Part shown: one piece after another, positions 1-8,573 of the stretch | Position numbering within the stretch: the first letter of the stretch is position 1 | How the letters are laid out: each line of letters begins with the position of its first letter | Source of the DNA: an uncultured Cohaesibacter sp. | Lineage (GTDB): Bacteria > Pseudomonadota > Alphaproteobacteria > Rhizobiales > Cohaesibacteraceae | NCBI RefSeq assembly: GCF_963676275.1 | Contig: NZ_OY781091.1 | Coordinates: 4,008,775 to 4,072,774 of the forward strand | Reading direction: 5' to 3' | DNA: 64,000 nucleotides | The notes under the pieces: generated by a model | Told to the model about the DNA's origin: nothing | Seen by the model: the letters and a program-made list of their open reading frames with translations, nothing else | Database searches by the model: none | Translations under genes and position numbers: made by a program

Positions 1-214
1 ACTTGCCCATGAGTGTTTCTGCAGCATGCGCCAAACTCTCAAGTCTGGGCAGCCCCAGAAAGCCGCAAGTGCCCTTGATAGTATGTACAAGTCGGAAAAT
101 GTTATCGAGGATCTGAGCATTGTTTGGCTCTTGCTCAAACTTTACAAGCTCGACGTCTACGACATCAAGACTTTCATTTGTTTCCTCGATAAATTCACGT
201 AAAAGATCATCCAT
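1..214 (-). CDS. cheA: Chemotaxis-type histidine kinase CheA, N-terminal Hpt domain (partial)
   Basis: The first 71 codons of a minus-strand gene that runs off the left edge. The visible part is one Hpt domain; the phospho-accepting histidine is His44, inside VHTIKGTCGFL, the usual CheA P1 signature. The domain receives phosphate from the CheA kinase core and passes it to response regulators. The start ATG at 214 is followed by an acidic helix (MDDLLREFIEETNESLD) typical of CheA. It lies downstream of chpT on the same strand, an arrangement common in Hyphomicrobiales. The dimerisation, ATPase and CheW-like domains are outside the window, so CheA rather than another Hpt protein is inferred from motif and context. 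Confidence 0.85.
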   Translation of the reverse strand, partial: MDDLLREFIEETNESLDVVDVELVKFEQEPNNAQILDNIFRLVHTIKGTCGFLGLPRLESLAHAAETLMGK

Positions 215-288
215 GGCCTAAAACCCTGATTCTTGGCGGAAACCGGTCCGAACAGACAGTTATTCCGCTTCAGTCTCGGGCCAAAGCG

Positions 289-303
289 TTAATTTAAGCT
301 GAA
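289..303. promoter_or_regulatory. Possible CtrA-like box upstream of cheA
   Basis: The sequence reads TTAA-N7-TGAA, one mismatch from the TTAA-N7-TTAA consensus bound by CtrA. It lies about 75 bases upstream of the cheA start. A single near match may be chance. The rest of 215-476 is AT-rich and shows no other gene or clear terminator. Confidence 0.25.
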
Positions 304-476
304 GCAAAGGACACAAACATTCAAACTCGATGCATTTACCGTGGCATCTGTTTATAAATAGTTCGCGACTTTAGTATGAATGACTGGGATTGGTATATGT
401 AGAATAAATTCAATATTATAGATACAGTTCTGTCTAAAATATTGACCATTTACCATAAGTAGTTTTACCGAAGCTT

Positions 477-1187
477 TTAAACCGAAGTTGTTTCTCCGTT
501 CGGGATCGCCTGACCGATCATCTCGTCCGCGCTCGGAATGTGTACCGGCTTGGCCTGAATGGTGATGACATCATCCACCCAATCGAAGGCGAGGTCCATT
601 TTTGCTTCGCGCGCCAGCAGTCCGGTATAGTAGGGCTGGATGGAATTTGCCGTAAATCCCTGCTCATCGGCAGGACGACCGCGCAGCAGGCGATCAAGGC
701 TTGCCGGAATGCGCGCATTCTTGCCTTCGGACACCAGCTTGAAGGTCGGATATTTCGGATCGCCCTCATGGGATACCTTGATGGTGCCGCCGCGCGGAAT
801 GGTCGAAATACTGATCATGATCAGGTTGAGCAACAGCTTGACCAGATTTTTCGGCATCAGGACGCGGACGCCATCCCATTCGATTTCCGCCTTTTCGGAT
901 TTCATATAGCCGCGCGCCACACTTTCCGCGTCGCCCGTATCGATTTCCGCGCCAGCGGATCCGGCCGCACCAAAGGCAAGGCGGGCAAACTGCAATTTGG
1001 CCGATGCCGTACCGGCACTCTTGGTAATGAGCTCCATGGCGAAGGTCTGCATTTCCTCGCCATTATCTTCTTCCAGCACTTCCAGTCCATTGATAACGGC
1101 CCCGACAGGGCTGATGATATCGTGACAAACACGGCTACAAAGCAGCGCCGCCAGATCCATAGAAGACAGTGTTTCAATACCAGACAT
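477..1187 (-). CDS. chpT: Histidine phosphotransferase ChpT
   Basis: In alphaproteobacteria ChpT relays phosphate from the hybrid kinase CckA to the master regulator CtrA and to CpdR, linking the cell cycle to gene expression and proteolysis. The N-terminal helix carries the phospho-accepting histidine (His22, in SRVCHDIISPVGAV), followed by a second helix of a dimerising four-helix bundle. The C-terminal half resembles a degenerate kinase ATPase domain without a usable ATP site, the known ChpT architecture. The chosen ATG at 1187 gives 236 residues and has GAGGG five bases upstream; an in-frame ATG at 1214 would add nine residues but has no ribosome site. Located just upstream of cheA. CtrA-box-like sites elsewhere in the window suggest that its downstream regulon is partly encoded here. 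Confidence 0.92.
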   Translation of the reverse strand: MSGIETLSSMDLAALLCSRVCHDIISPVGAVINGLEVLEEDNGEEMQTFAMELITKSAGTASAKLQFARLAFGAAGSAGAEIDTGDAESVARGYMKSEKAEIEWDGVRVLMPKNLVKLLLNLIMISISTIPRGGTIKVSHEGDPKYPTFKLVSEGKNARIPASLDRLLRGRPADEQGFTANSIQPYYTGLLAREAKMDLAFDWVDDVITIQAKPVHIPSADEMIGQAIPNGETTSV

Positions 1188-1529
1188 TGCACCCTCTAAA
1201 AGCAGTGGCATCACTTTGGGCTCGGTTCAATATCAGATCCGGTTTCTGATACTCAACGGACCCCAAAGGTTAGCGGATTTGATAAAATACGAATCAACCT
1301 TTTCGCTCTATCAGAAGCATTACCTATTCGCTCCCCGCCTGCCAAGGCCAGAAGCATCACAATCGGATTGTTTCACAGGTGCCGGCAACCTTTCTCCCAC
1401 CTCGGAAACAGTCTGAAATCAATTCGGCAACTTTGTGAGCCCGTAATCGCCACAATGGCCCGCCATAGACTGGCCCAGAAACCAATCCAGAAACTGACAC
1501 AGAAATTTGGCTGGAAATTGGGCTGGAAG
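1188..1529. other. Intergenic region between a YHS gene and chpT
   Basis: No convincing gene. It includes the chpT leader and, at about 1470-1540, a run of imperfect direct repeats built on CCAGAAAC and TTGGCTGGAA just beyond the stop codon of the YHS gene. No clear hairpin terminator with a T-tract was found. Confidence 0.5.
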
Positions 1530-2000
1530 CTATCGCGAAAGGGTCGCCTCAATTTTCGGCCATTCCTCATCAGCCCGCTGAACATGCAGATCGACCGCTT
1601 CGGCCCATGCGGCGCGCGCTGTATAGGAATAGAAAAGAAACAGGCGATTTCTGTAGATTGCCCAGACATTGGGATTGCTGTCCGATGCATATCCCCTTGC
1701 CATCGCCAGAGCCCCATGGCCACCATATTGCGGCGCATAGACATCGGGATTCTGCATGAAGACAGCTTTGTTGGCTCTGGACTTGAACAGCCACGACACA
1801 CCATTCCAGACATATTCATGCTCGCGCAAGCCCGGAATGGCCGCATGTTCCGTATAATAAGCCACAGGGTCATAGCCATAGATGGCATAGCCGGAACGGG
1901 AATCCGTCACCACCCGCCGCGATTGCGCCGTGGCATCAGCCTGAGAATTCATCCCCATGACCGAGAAAGCCAGAACAAGCAGCATGATAAGAATGCGCAT
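1530..2000 (-). CDS. Secreted YHS-domain protein
   Basis: A 156-residue protein with an N-terminal signal sequence (hydrophobic residues 2-16, probable cleavage near residue 23), so exported to the periplasm. The body matches the YHS-like family: a GYDPVAYY motif near residue 42, then a YVWNGVSWLFKSRANK stretch and a YAPQYGGHGALAMARGY segment. Related YHS domains are associated with metal-handling proteins, but the cysteines of metal-binding YHS domains are absent and the biochemical role of this secreted branch is not established. ATG at 2000 is preferred, with AAGGA nine bases upstream; a GTG lies immediately before it. Divergent from eipA. Confidence 0.8.
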   Translation of the reverse strand: MRILIMLLVLAFSVMGMNSQADATAQSRRVVTDSRSGYAIYGYDPVAYYTEHAAIPGLREHEYVWNGVSWLFKSRANKAVFMQNPDVYAPQYGGHGALAMARGYASDSNPNVWAIYRNRLFLFYSYTARAAWAEAVDLHVQRADEEWPKIEATLSR

Positions 2001-2310
2001 CACAGACGATCCTTGCTGGCTTTCTCAACAAACCGAAAGCTGAGAAAATTGTGTTCTACACAAATTAATAGCCTTTTTGTCAGAAAAAAGGTGCAACATT
2101 GTTCGAAACACCCCGGCAATCACTTTTTTGCTCATATTCAGAGTTACACTCAGATTGTGAGTCTTTCGGTTAAATAAAAGTGTCCTCCGGCGATCATTGT
2201 AAACAAAAGCTTCTCATTTTCACTTGCAAGTGATGCGGCTCCTGTAAAAAATAGCGATGAACGCAAATGATGATCGGTGGAAAAGCTGCAAAACCACGAT
2301 AAGGATATAC
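2001..2310. promoter_or_regulatory. Divergent intergenic region, YHS gene / eipA
   Basis: About 300 AT-rich bases holding the promoters of two divergently transcribed envelope genes. No perfect CtrA box (TTAA-N7-TTAA) was found, and I see no further gene or strong hairpin. Confidence 0.45.
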
Positions 2311-2928
2311 ATGATGGCAAATCTGGCCTGGCCAAACGACTTGAAACATAAAGGCAATGAGCTGCTCGTAATTGCTTTGGCAATCGTAGCCCTTGCCATT
2401 TGTGCGACCACAGCGCGCGCCCAGTCAAATCGCGATCAATCAAACCATTACAGCATGCAGGAAATTGTCGACACAGGGCACAGTTTCTTCGGCACCGTGG
2501 CGGGAGGCCTCGCCTCTGCGGTCGAAAAGGCGGTTTCCAAATACGGACTTCCCAACGGCTATATCCTTGGTCAGGAAGGCAGCGGCGCATTTGTTGCTGG
2601 CGCCCGCTATGGCGAGGGCGACCTCTATACCAAGAATATGGGCAGCCACAAGGTCTTCTGGCAGGGTCCGTCCATTGGCTGGGATTTTGGTGGCGACGGC
2701 AACCGGACCATGATGCTGGTCTATCACCTCCCCAGTGTTGACTATCTCTATCGTCGCTGGGTCGGCGTCAACGGCTCGGCCTATCTTGTCGGCGGCTTCG
2801 GCTTCACGGTTCTCAGCCTTGAGCAGCAATATTATGTCGTGCCGATCCGTTCCGGCGTCGGAGCCAGACTTGGCGTCAATGTCGGATATTTGAAATTCAC
2901 CCGCAAGCCAACCTGGAATCCATTCTGA
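2311..2928 (+). CDS. eipA: Envelope integrity protein EipA (DUF1134)
   Basis: A 205-residue periplasmic protein of the DUF1134 family. In Brucella the homologue EipA is needed for envelope integrity and is synthetically linked to O-polysaccharide production and division genes. Residues 16-34 form a hydrophobic signal segment, with a probable peptidase site after ARA at 37. The rest is a small beta-rich domain with family features such as the EGSGAFVAGARYGEG stretch near residue 90 and GPSIGWDFGGDGNR near residue 120. ATG at 2311 is chosen because AAGGA sits six bases upstream; an in-frame ATG at 2257 lacks a ribosome site. Family assignment is firm; the mechanism is unknown. Confidence 0.88.
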   Translation: MMANLAWPNDLKHKGNELLVIALAIVALAICATTARAQSNRDQSNHYSMQEIVDTGHSFFGTVAGGLASAVEKAVSKYGLPNGYILGQEGSGAFVAGARYGEGDLYTKNMGSHKVFWQGPSIGWDFGGDGNRTMMLVYHLPSVDYLYRRWVGVNGSAYLVGGFGFTVLSLEQQYYVVPIRSGVGARLGVNVGYLKFTRKPTWNPF

Positions 2929-3210
2929 TTTCAAAATCCGAGGAGGCAAATCCCCCTCCCCGACGGCTGCATTTTTCTATTTTACCAGACAGGATTGACT
3001 GGTAACAAACAACTAGAGCTTCCCCGTTGGAGGGGCTAAACTGGCCGCTCCAACGGAAATGTGTTTTTATATTTGAGACTGTTCCATCGCAATCATGGCG
3101 CAAAGGCTTGCGCGCTCCATTGATCGAATGGAAACCGGGGCCGAGAGCGAACAGTCCAAACACCAAAGCAACCGCAACGCCAGATTAGAGTCAGCAAGGA
3201 AAAAGACACC

Positions 3211-4629
3211 GTGATTGCAATCATAATGTATATATTGCTCGGGATATTTGTCACTCTGCTGCTCATGCTGCTGGTCATTCCCATGATCTGGCGCCGCGCT
3301 GTTCGCCTGACCAAAAAAAGGCTTCAGGCAGAAATGCCCATGAGCTACAGCGAACTGCAGGCCGAGAAAGACCATATTCGCGCGGAAATGGCGGTCGACA
3401 TGCGCCGTCTTGAGGTCATTTCCAACCGCCGTCAGGAAGAATTGGCCAATAAGAGCATCAAGATAGACCGTCTTAATGTGGCCCTTGACGAGCGCGCATC
3501 CACGATCCTTCATCATCAAGAAGAAATCGACAGCCTCAAGGGCACCATTTCGGAGCAAAAAGAGGAAAGCCGCCAGATTTCTTCGCGACTGAATGATACG
3601 CGCAAAGAACTGCAACAGGCACACCAGACAATCTCCGATCTCGAAGGCGACAAGGATGATCTCAACAAGGAGATCTATTATCTGGAAACCAATGTCGACG
3701 AACAGAAAGTCGAACTGGCCGCCCAGATGGCCCGCATCGAGAATCTCAGGGAAGAAATCTCCAGCCTCACCGGCCTTTTGAACGAGCAGACCGGCGAACG
3801 TTCCAAGGCGGAAACCCAGTTGGGCCGCAAGACAGGAGAGCTGGATCGCACCAGAGAAAGATTGTCCAGCTTGCAGGAAAAAGTCGACGGACTGCAGGCC
3901 AGCCTTGCCGACAAGGACAGTGAAATCGACAATCTGAAAAGACAGCTGGAACGCGCCAACCAGCAACATGCTATGACCGGAGAGGAAAGCAACACGCTGC
4001 TTGCCGAAGCTGAAGCACGTCGTCTGGAAGCCGAAACCAAGATCGCCAATCTGGCCATGCAGCTCGAAACCCGGCAGAAACTGGAGGACGGAGGCAATCT
4101 GTCCACCGTCATCAAAGGTCTGGAAGAAGAAAAAGTGACCCTTCAGCAAGAATTGGACAAGGCTCTGGAAAGCAACAGCGATCTCGCCGAAAAACTGGCA
4201 GCGCTGCAAGAGAAATTGCAAGCAAAAGAGCAGCCGGAAACCCCGACGGGCGATTTGACCCCGAGAGAGCAACTGCTGCGAGACGAAATCAAAGAGATCG
4301 CCACACGCCTGACCGAATTCACCGCAGCCAGAGGCCAGAATAAAGAGGCCCTGAAGGCAACCGCTATTCGCGCCGCTCAAATCAGCGAGACCGTCGAGAA
4401 TGCGGCTCGGGGACGGAGCGAAGTTGCCGCCAGAGCGGGCAACAGCCCGGAAAATGGGGCTGGCAATGGGGCTGGCAATGGAGCAGACAACAAGACTCGC
4501 AATGAGACTGGCGAGCCACAAAATGAAGGCCCCGCAGGCAACGCAACCGTCCCAAAGCCCGCTGATCCATGGTCGCAGGTCTTCTCGCTCGCCGATCAGG
4601 TCCGTGAGCTGGAAAAAAGCTCGTCATAA
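3211..4629 (+). CDS. Membrane-anchored long coiled-coil protein, function unknown
   Basis: A 472-residue protein with one N-terminal membrane segment (about residues 4-25) and a cytoplasmic tail that is almost entirely heptad-repeat coiled coil from about residue 45 to 380, rich in Glu, Lys, Gln, Leu and Ala. The juxtamembrane stretch AEMPMSYSELQAEKDHIRAE resembles a conserved Hyphomicrobiales protein family of unknown function. The C-terminus is low complexity, with NGAGNGAGNGADN repeats near 412. GTG at 3211 is preferred because AAGGA lies ten bases upstream; ATG at 3226 is the alternative. The topology suggests a structural or tethering role, perhaps in envelope or division organisation; this is inference from shape and from the neighbouring eipA only. 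Confidence 0.75.
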   Translation: MIAIIMYILLGIFVTLLLMLLVIPMIWRRAVRLTKKRLQAEMPMSYSELQAEKDHIRAEMAVDMRRLEVISNRRQEELANKSIKIDRLNVALDERASTILHHQEEIDSLKGTISEQKEESRQISSRLNDTRKELQQAHQTISDLEGDKDDLNKEIYYLETNVDEQKVELAAQMARIENLREEISSLTGLLNEQTGERSKAETQLGRKTGELDRTRERLSSLQEKVDGLQASLADKDSEIDNLKRQLERANQQHAMTGEESNTLLAEAEARRLEAETKIANLAMQLETRQKLEDGGNLSTVIKGLEEEKVTLQQELDKALESNSDLAEKLAALQEKLQAKEQPETPTGDLTPREQLLRDEIKEIATRLTEFTAARGQNKEALKATAIRAAQISETVENAARGRSEVAARAGNSPENGAGNGAGNGADNKTRNETGEPQNEGPAGNATVPKPADPWSQVFSLADQVRELEKSSS

Positions 4630-4781
4630 GCCAACTCTTCACATCTGCGCAAAAGGAAGCATTTTGTTTGGCAACCCAAGCAGGGACTTGCCAACGAGCC
4701 CGGCTTTGTTTAAAGCCAGAGACGCATCGGATGCACGCATTCCCTTGCGCCTCCCCCACCCGGATTTCGGACAGACATTTC

Positions 4782-6605
4782 ATGGCACCACCGCTCCTGC
4801 ATCTTCAGAATACTCATCTGGCAATCGGCGGACAGGCCTTGCTGGCCGGCGCGGAACTGGCCGTGCATGAGGGCGATTCCATCGCGCTGGTCGGTCGCAA
4901 CGGGTCGGGCAAATCAACCCTGCTGAAAATCGCCGCCGCATTGGTCGAGCCGGACAAGGGCGAGCGCTTCTTCCAGCCCGGAACGACCCTGCGTTATTTG
5001 CCGCAGGAGCCGGACCTTTCTGCCTTTGCAACAGTGCTCGATTATGTCGAGGAAGGCCTCGCTCCGGGAGATGCCCATTATCGTGCGCAATATCTGCTTG
5101 ATGAACTGGGCCTGACCGGCAAGGAAAAGCCGGACGAAATTTCCGGCGGCGAAGCCCGCCGCGCCGCTATTGCCCGTGTGCTGGCCCCCGAGCCGGATAT
5201 TCTTTTGCTGGACGAGCCGACCAACCATCTCGATCTGCCTGCGATCGAATGGCTGGAAAGCGAATTGAAACAGATCCGCTCGGCCAAGGTCATCATCAGC
5301 CATGACCGCCGTTTTCTCGAAAATCTCACCCGCAATGTCGTCTGGATCGACCGCGGCACGGCCCGCCGTTCCAACCGTGGCTTTGCCCATTTCGAAGCAT
5401 GGCGCGATGAGGTCTTCGAGCTCGAACAGATCGAGGAGCAGAAGCTCAAACAGAAGATTCTGGCCGAAGAAGACTGGATCCGCTATGGTGTCACCGCCCG
5501 CCGCAAGCGCAATGTGCGCCGCCTGGGCGAGCTGGGAACCCTGCGCGAGAAGAAACAGCAGATGGCCCAGAACCGCCCGCAGGGCGATGTCAGAATGAGC
5601 GCGACCGAAGGCGAAAGCTCGGGCAAGTCCGTCATCAAGGCGCGCAATATCAGCAAGAGCTTTGACGGGCGCACCATTGTCCGGGATTTCTCCATCGAGA
5701 TCCTGCGCGGCGACCGCATCGGCATTGTCGGCCCCAATGGTGCGGGGAAATCCACGCTGATCAATCTGCTGACCGAAGGCCTTGTCCCAGACAGTGGAAC
5801 GGTCAAGCTGGGCACCAATCTGCAAATGGTAACCCTTGACCAGAAGCGCGAGAGCCTCAATCCCGACTGGACCCTCAAGGAAGCGCTGACCACCCACGAT
5901 GGCGACATGGTTCAGGTGGGAGACAGTTCCCGTCATGTTGTCGGTTACATGAAGGACTTCCTGTTCCGGCCAGAGCAGGCCCGCAGTCCGATTTCGGTGC
6001 TGTCAGGTGGAGAGCGCGGACGCCTGATGCTGGCCCGAGCGCTGGCCAAACCGTCCAACTTTCTCGTGCTTGACGAACCGACCAACGATCTTGATCTGGA
6101 AACCCTTGATCTGTTGCAGGAAGTCATTGCCGACTATTCCGGCACCGTGCTGCTTGTCAGCCACGACCGTGATTTCCTTGACCGCCTCTGCACGACAACC
6201 CTCTTTGCCGAAGGCGATGGCCGCTGGACAGAATATGCCGGTGGCTACTCCGACATGATCGCCCAGCGCGGCAGCGGCGTCACCGCCCGCAAGGGGGCAA
6301 AAAAGGAAAAGGCGGCAAAGTCACCAAACGCACCGTCTGAAACTGCACCAGCCCCCAAACAGCAGAAGGGCCTCACCTTCAAGGACAAGCATCTGCTTGA
6401 AACCCTGCCCGGCAAAATGGCAGAAATAGAGGCCAAGATCGAACGGCTGCGCGCCCGCCTCGAAGACCCCGAGCTGTTCAGCAAGGATCCCGAAACCTTC
6501 AACAAGGCCGCGAAAGCGCTTGAAGCACAGGAAGAGCTGCTGGCCAAGGCAGAAGAAAAGTGGCTAGAGCTGGAAATCCTTCAGGAAGAGCTGGGCGAAA
6601 GCTGA
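4782..6605 (+). CDS. uup: ABC-F ATPase Uup
   Basis: A soluble tandem-ATPase protein of the ABC-F family, 607 residues, without membrane segments. First cassette: Walker A GRNGSGKST at 38-46, signature ISGGEARR, Walker B LLLDEPTNHLDL. Second cassette: Walker A GPNGAGKST near 317, signature LSGGERGR, Walker B LVLDEPTNDLDL. A charged linker and a C-terminal coiled coil (about residues 530-605) match Uup rather than EttA. Uup-type proteins act on ribosomes or branched DNA; in E. coli, loss raises transposon excision. The start is at 4782, where homology begins; an upstream in-frame extension is Arg/Pro-rich and unlike the family. Confidence 0.9.
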   Translation: MAPPLLHLQNTHLAIGGQALLAGAELAVHEGDSIALVGRNGSGKSTLLKIAAALVEPDKGERFFQPGTTLRYLPQEPDLSAFATVLDYVEEGLAPGDAHYRAQYLLDELGLTGKEKPDEISGGEARRAAIARVLAPEPDILLLDEPTNHLDLPAIEWLESELKQIRSAKVIISHDRRFLENLTRNVVWIDRGTARRSNRGFAHFEAWRDEVFELEQIEEQKLKQKILAEEDWIRYGVTARRKRNVRRLGELGTLREKKQQMAQNRPQGDVRMSATEGESSGKSVIKARNISKSFDGRTIVRDFSIEILRGDRIGIVGPNGAGKSTLINLLTEGLVPDSGTVKLGTNLQMVTLDQKRESLNPDWTLKEALTTHDGDMVQVGDSSRHVVGYMKDFLFRPEQARSPISVLSGGERGRLMLARALAKPSNFLVLDEPTNDLDLETLDLLQEVIADYSGTVLLVSHDRDFLDRLCTTTLFAEGDGRWTEYAGGYSDMIAQRGSGVTARKGAKKEKAAKSPNAPSETAPAPKQQKGLTFKDKHLLETLPGKMAEIEAKIERLRARLEDPELFSKDPETFNKAAKALEAQEELLAKAEEKWLELEILQEELGES

Positions 6606-6857
6606 TCCTCTCCGCCTTTGTCATTCTGCGGCAACATTCGGCAGAAAAGCGACTGCTCACTTGCCTACGAAAATTGCGCAGCAAAAGGATATCCGGGAAG
6701 AGTAGCCCGCTTTTTTGATGGAAATTTCCGCCTCTTTCGCCTATGGTCCGGCGCAAATCGGACCCCATTGCGGTTGATCGCGCCTCCTGCACAAAACTGG
6801 CGCTGAGCACCGCACAAGAAAGCAGCCAGTGATCTGGCAGGAAAGATAAGACAGAAT

Positions 6858-8444
6858 ATGCCCGCATCTCATGAAATCCGTCGCACCTTCGCGATCATCT
6901 CGCATCCAGACGCCGGTAAGACCACGCTCACAGAAAAGCTGCTCTATTTCGGCGGCGCCATTCGCATGGCCGGTCAGGTCAAGGCCCGCGGTGAGAAGCG
7001 GCGCGCCAAATCCGACTGGATGAAGATCGAGCAGGAACGCGGCATTTCGGTCACCTCCTCGGTGATGACCTTCGAGCATAAGGATCTGATCTTCAACCTG
7101 CTCGACACGCCGGGCCATGAAGACTTTTCCGAAGACACCTACCGCACGCTGACTGCGGTCGACAGCGCCATCATGGTGATCGACGCCTCCAAGGGCATCG
7201 AGGCCCAGACGCTGAAGCTGTTCGAGGTCTGTCGCCTGCGCGACATTCCCATCATCACGCTGGTCAACAAATGCGACCGCGAGGCCAAGGATCCGTTCGA
7301 ACTGATGGACGAGATTCAGGAGACACTGGCGCTTGATGTTTCTCCCATCGTGCTGCCCATCGGCTCCGGCTCGACCTTTCATGGCTGCTACAATGTCACC
7401 AATGGCGACTATTACACCGCCAAGCACAAGGGCGAAGCCTTCGACACCATCGTCGAGACATCGGGCATCGAAGACAGCAAGCTGGACGCCCTTATCGACA
7501 GCCAACTGCTGGAAGAAAGCCGGGAGATGATCGAGCTGGCAACCGGCGGCTATTCCGAATTCGATCTGGAAAGCTACCGCGAAGGCCATCTCTCGCCAGT
7601 CATTTTCGGCTCGGCACTGAAGGATTTCGGCCCCACCGCGCTGCTTGACCTGATTGCAGACATTGCCCCCATGCCACGCCCTTCCCCGACCACGGTTCGC
7701 ACCGTTTCACCTGAGGAAAGCAAGGTATCCGGTTTTGTCTTCAAGGTGCAGGCCAACATGGATTCCCACCATCGCGACCGCGTCGCCTTCATGCGCATCT
7801 GTTCGGGCGACTTCAAGCGCGGCATGAAGCTGCGTCAGGTCCGCACCGGCAAGGATGTGATGGTTCATAGCCCGATCATGTTCTTTGCTCAGGATAGAGA
7901 AATTGCCGATGAGGCGGGACCGGGCGATGTGATCGGCATTCCCAACCATGGCACCATTCGCGTCGGCGACACCTTCACCGAGGGGGAAAATCTGCAATTT
8001 ACCGGCCTGCCCGCCTTTGCGCCTGAAGTCTTGCGCCGTGTTCGCCTGCCCGATGGTACCAAGGTCAAGCAATTGCGCCGTGCCCTTGAAGACCTTGCCG
8101 AGGAAGGCCTGACACAGGTTTTCAAACCCAATATCGGCTCAAACTGGATCATCGGTCTGGTCGGCATCCTGCAGCTGGACGTGCTGAAATCCCGCGCCAA
8201 GACGGAATATGGCGTGGAGATCGATTTCGAACCCATCACCTACAATATGGCGGTTTGGGTCAAGTCCAAGGATGAAGCCAAAATGAAGACCTTCCTGTCG
8301 GCCAACGTCAACAATATCGTCCATGACCGCGAAGGCAGCCCGGTTTTCCTTGCCAAGAGCCAATGGGAAATCGACTTCACCAAGGAACGTCATCCGGACA
8401 TCATTTTCATGAAGACCAGAGAATTGGTGCAAACCGAAGCCTGA
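6858..8444 (+). CDS. prfC: Peptide chain release factor 3
   Basis: RF3 is the translational GTPase that removes RF1 and RF2 from the ribosome after peptide release. The 528-residue length matches the E. coli protein. G1 SHPDAGKTTLTEKLL lies near residue 12, switch II DTPGHEDFSEDTYR near 80 and NKCD near 138. After the GTPase domain come the beta-barrel domain with an MDSHHRDRVAF motif and a C-terminal domain with the FEPITYNMAVW stretch, as in RF3 and unlike EF-G. The GTPase and barrel signatures make the assignment secure. It follows uup after 250 bases with no obvious terminator, so co-transcription is possible. Confidence 0.95.
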   Translation: MPASHEIRRTFAIISHPDAGKTTLTEKLLYFGGAIRMAGQVKARGEKRRAKSDWMKIEQERGISVTSSVMTFEHKDLIFNLLDTPGHEDFSEDTYRTLTAVDSAIMVIDASKGIEAQTLKLFEVCRLRDIPIITLVNKCDREAKDPFELMDEIQETLALDVSPIVLPIGSGSTFHGCYNVTNGDYYTAKHKGEAFDTIVETSGIEDSKLDALIDSQLLEESREMIELATGGYSEFDLESYREGHLSPVIFGSALKDFGPTALLDLIADIAPMPRPSPTTVRTVSPEESKVSGFVFKVQANMDSHHRDRVAFMRICSGDFKRGMKLRQVRTGKDVMVHSPIMFFAQDREIADEAGPGDVIGIPNHGTIRVGDTFTEGENLQFTGLPAFAPEVLRRVRLPDGTKVKQLRRALEDLAEEGLTQVFKPNIGSNWIIGLVGILQLDVLKSRAKTEYGVEIDFEPITYNMAVWVKSKDEAKMKTFLSANVNNIVHDREGSPVFLAKSQWEIDFTKERHPDIIFMKTRELVQTEA

Positions 8445-8473
8445 TGCGCCTTTGCCTTCGGCCTGAAGACAAG

Positions 8474-8507
8474 AAAAAACCGGCGAGGAGCGTCCTGCGC
8501 CGGGTTT
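8474..8507. terminator. Convergent hairpin terminator, prfC / secreted protein
   Basis: An imperfect GC-rich hairpin built from AAACCGGCG and CGCCGGGTTT arms around an 11-base loop. A run of six T follows it on the minus strand and GGGTTTGTT follows it on the plus strand, so it can end both converging genes. Confidence 0.75.
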
Positions 8508-8573
8508 GTTCATTTGAAGGCCTTGACGGGAAGTCATGCTCCCTACGCTTTGGCCCGTTCGATCCGCCCTTGA

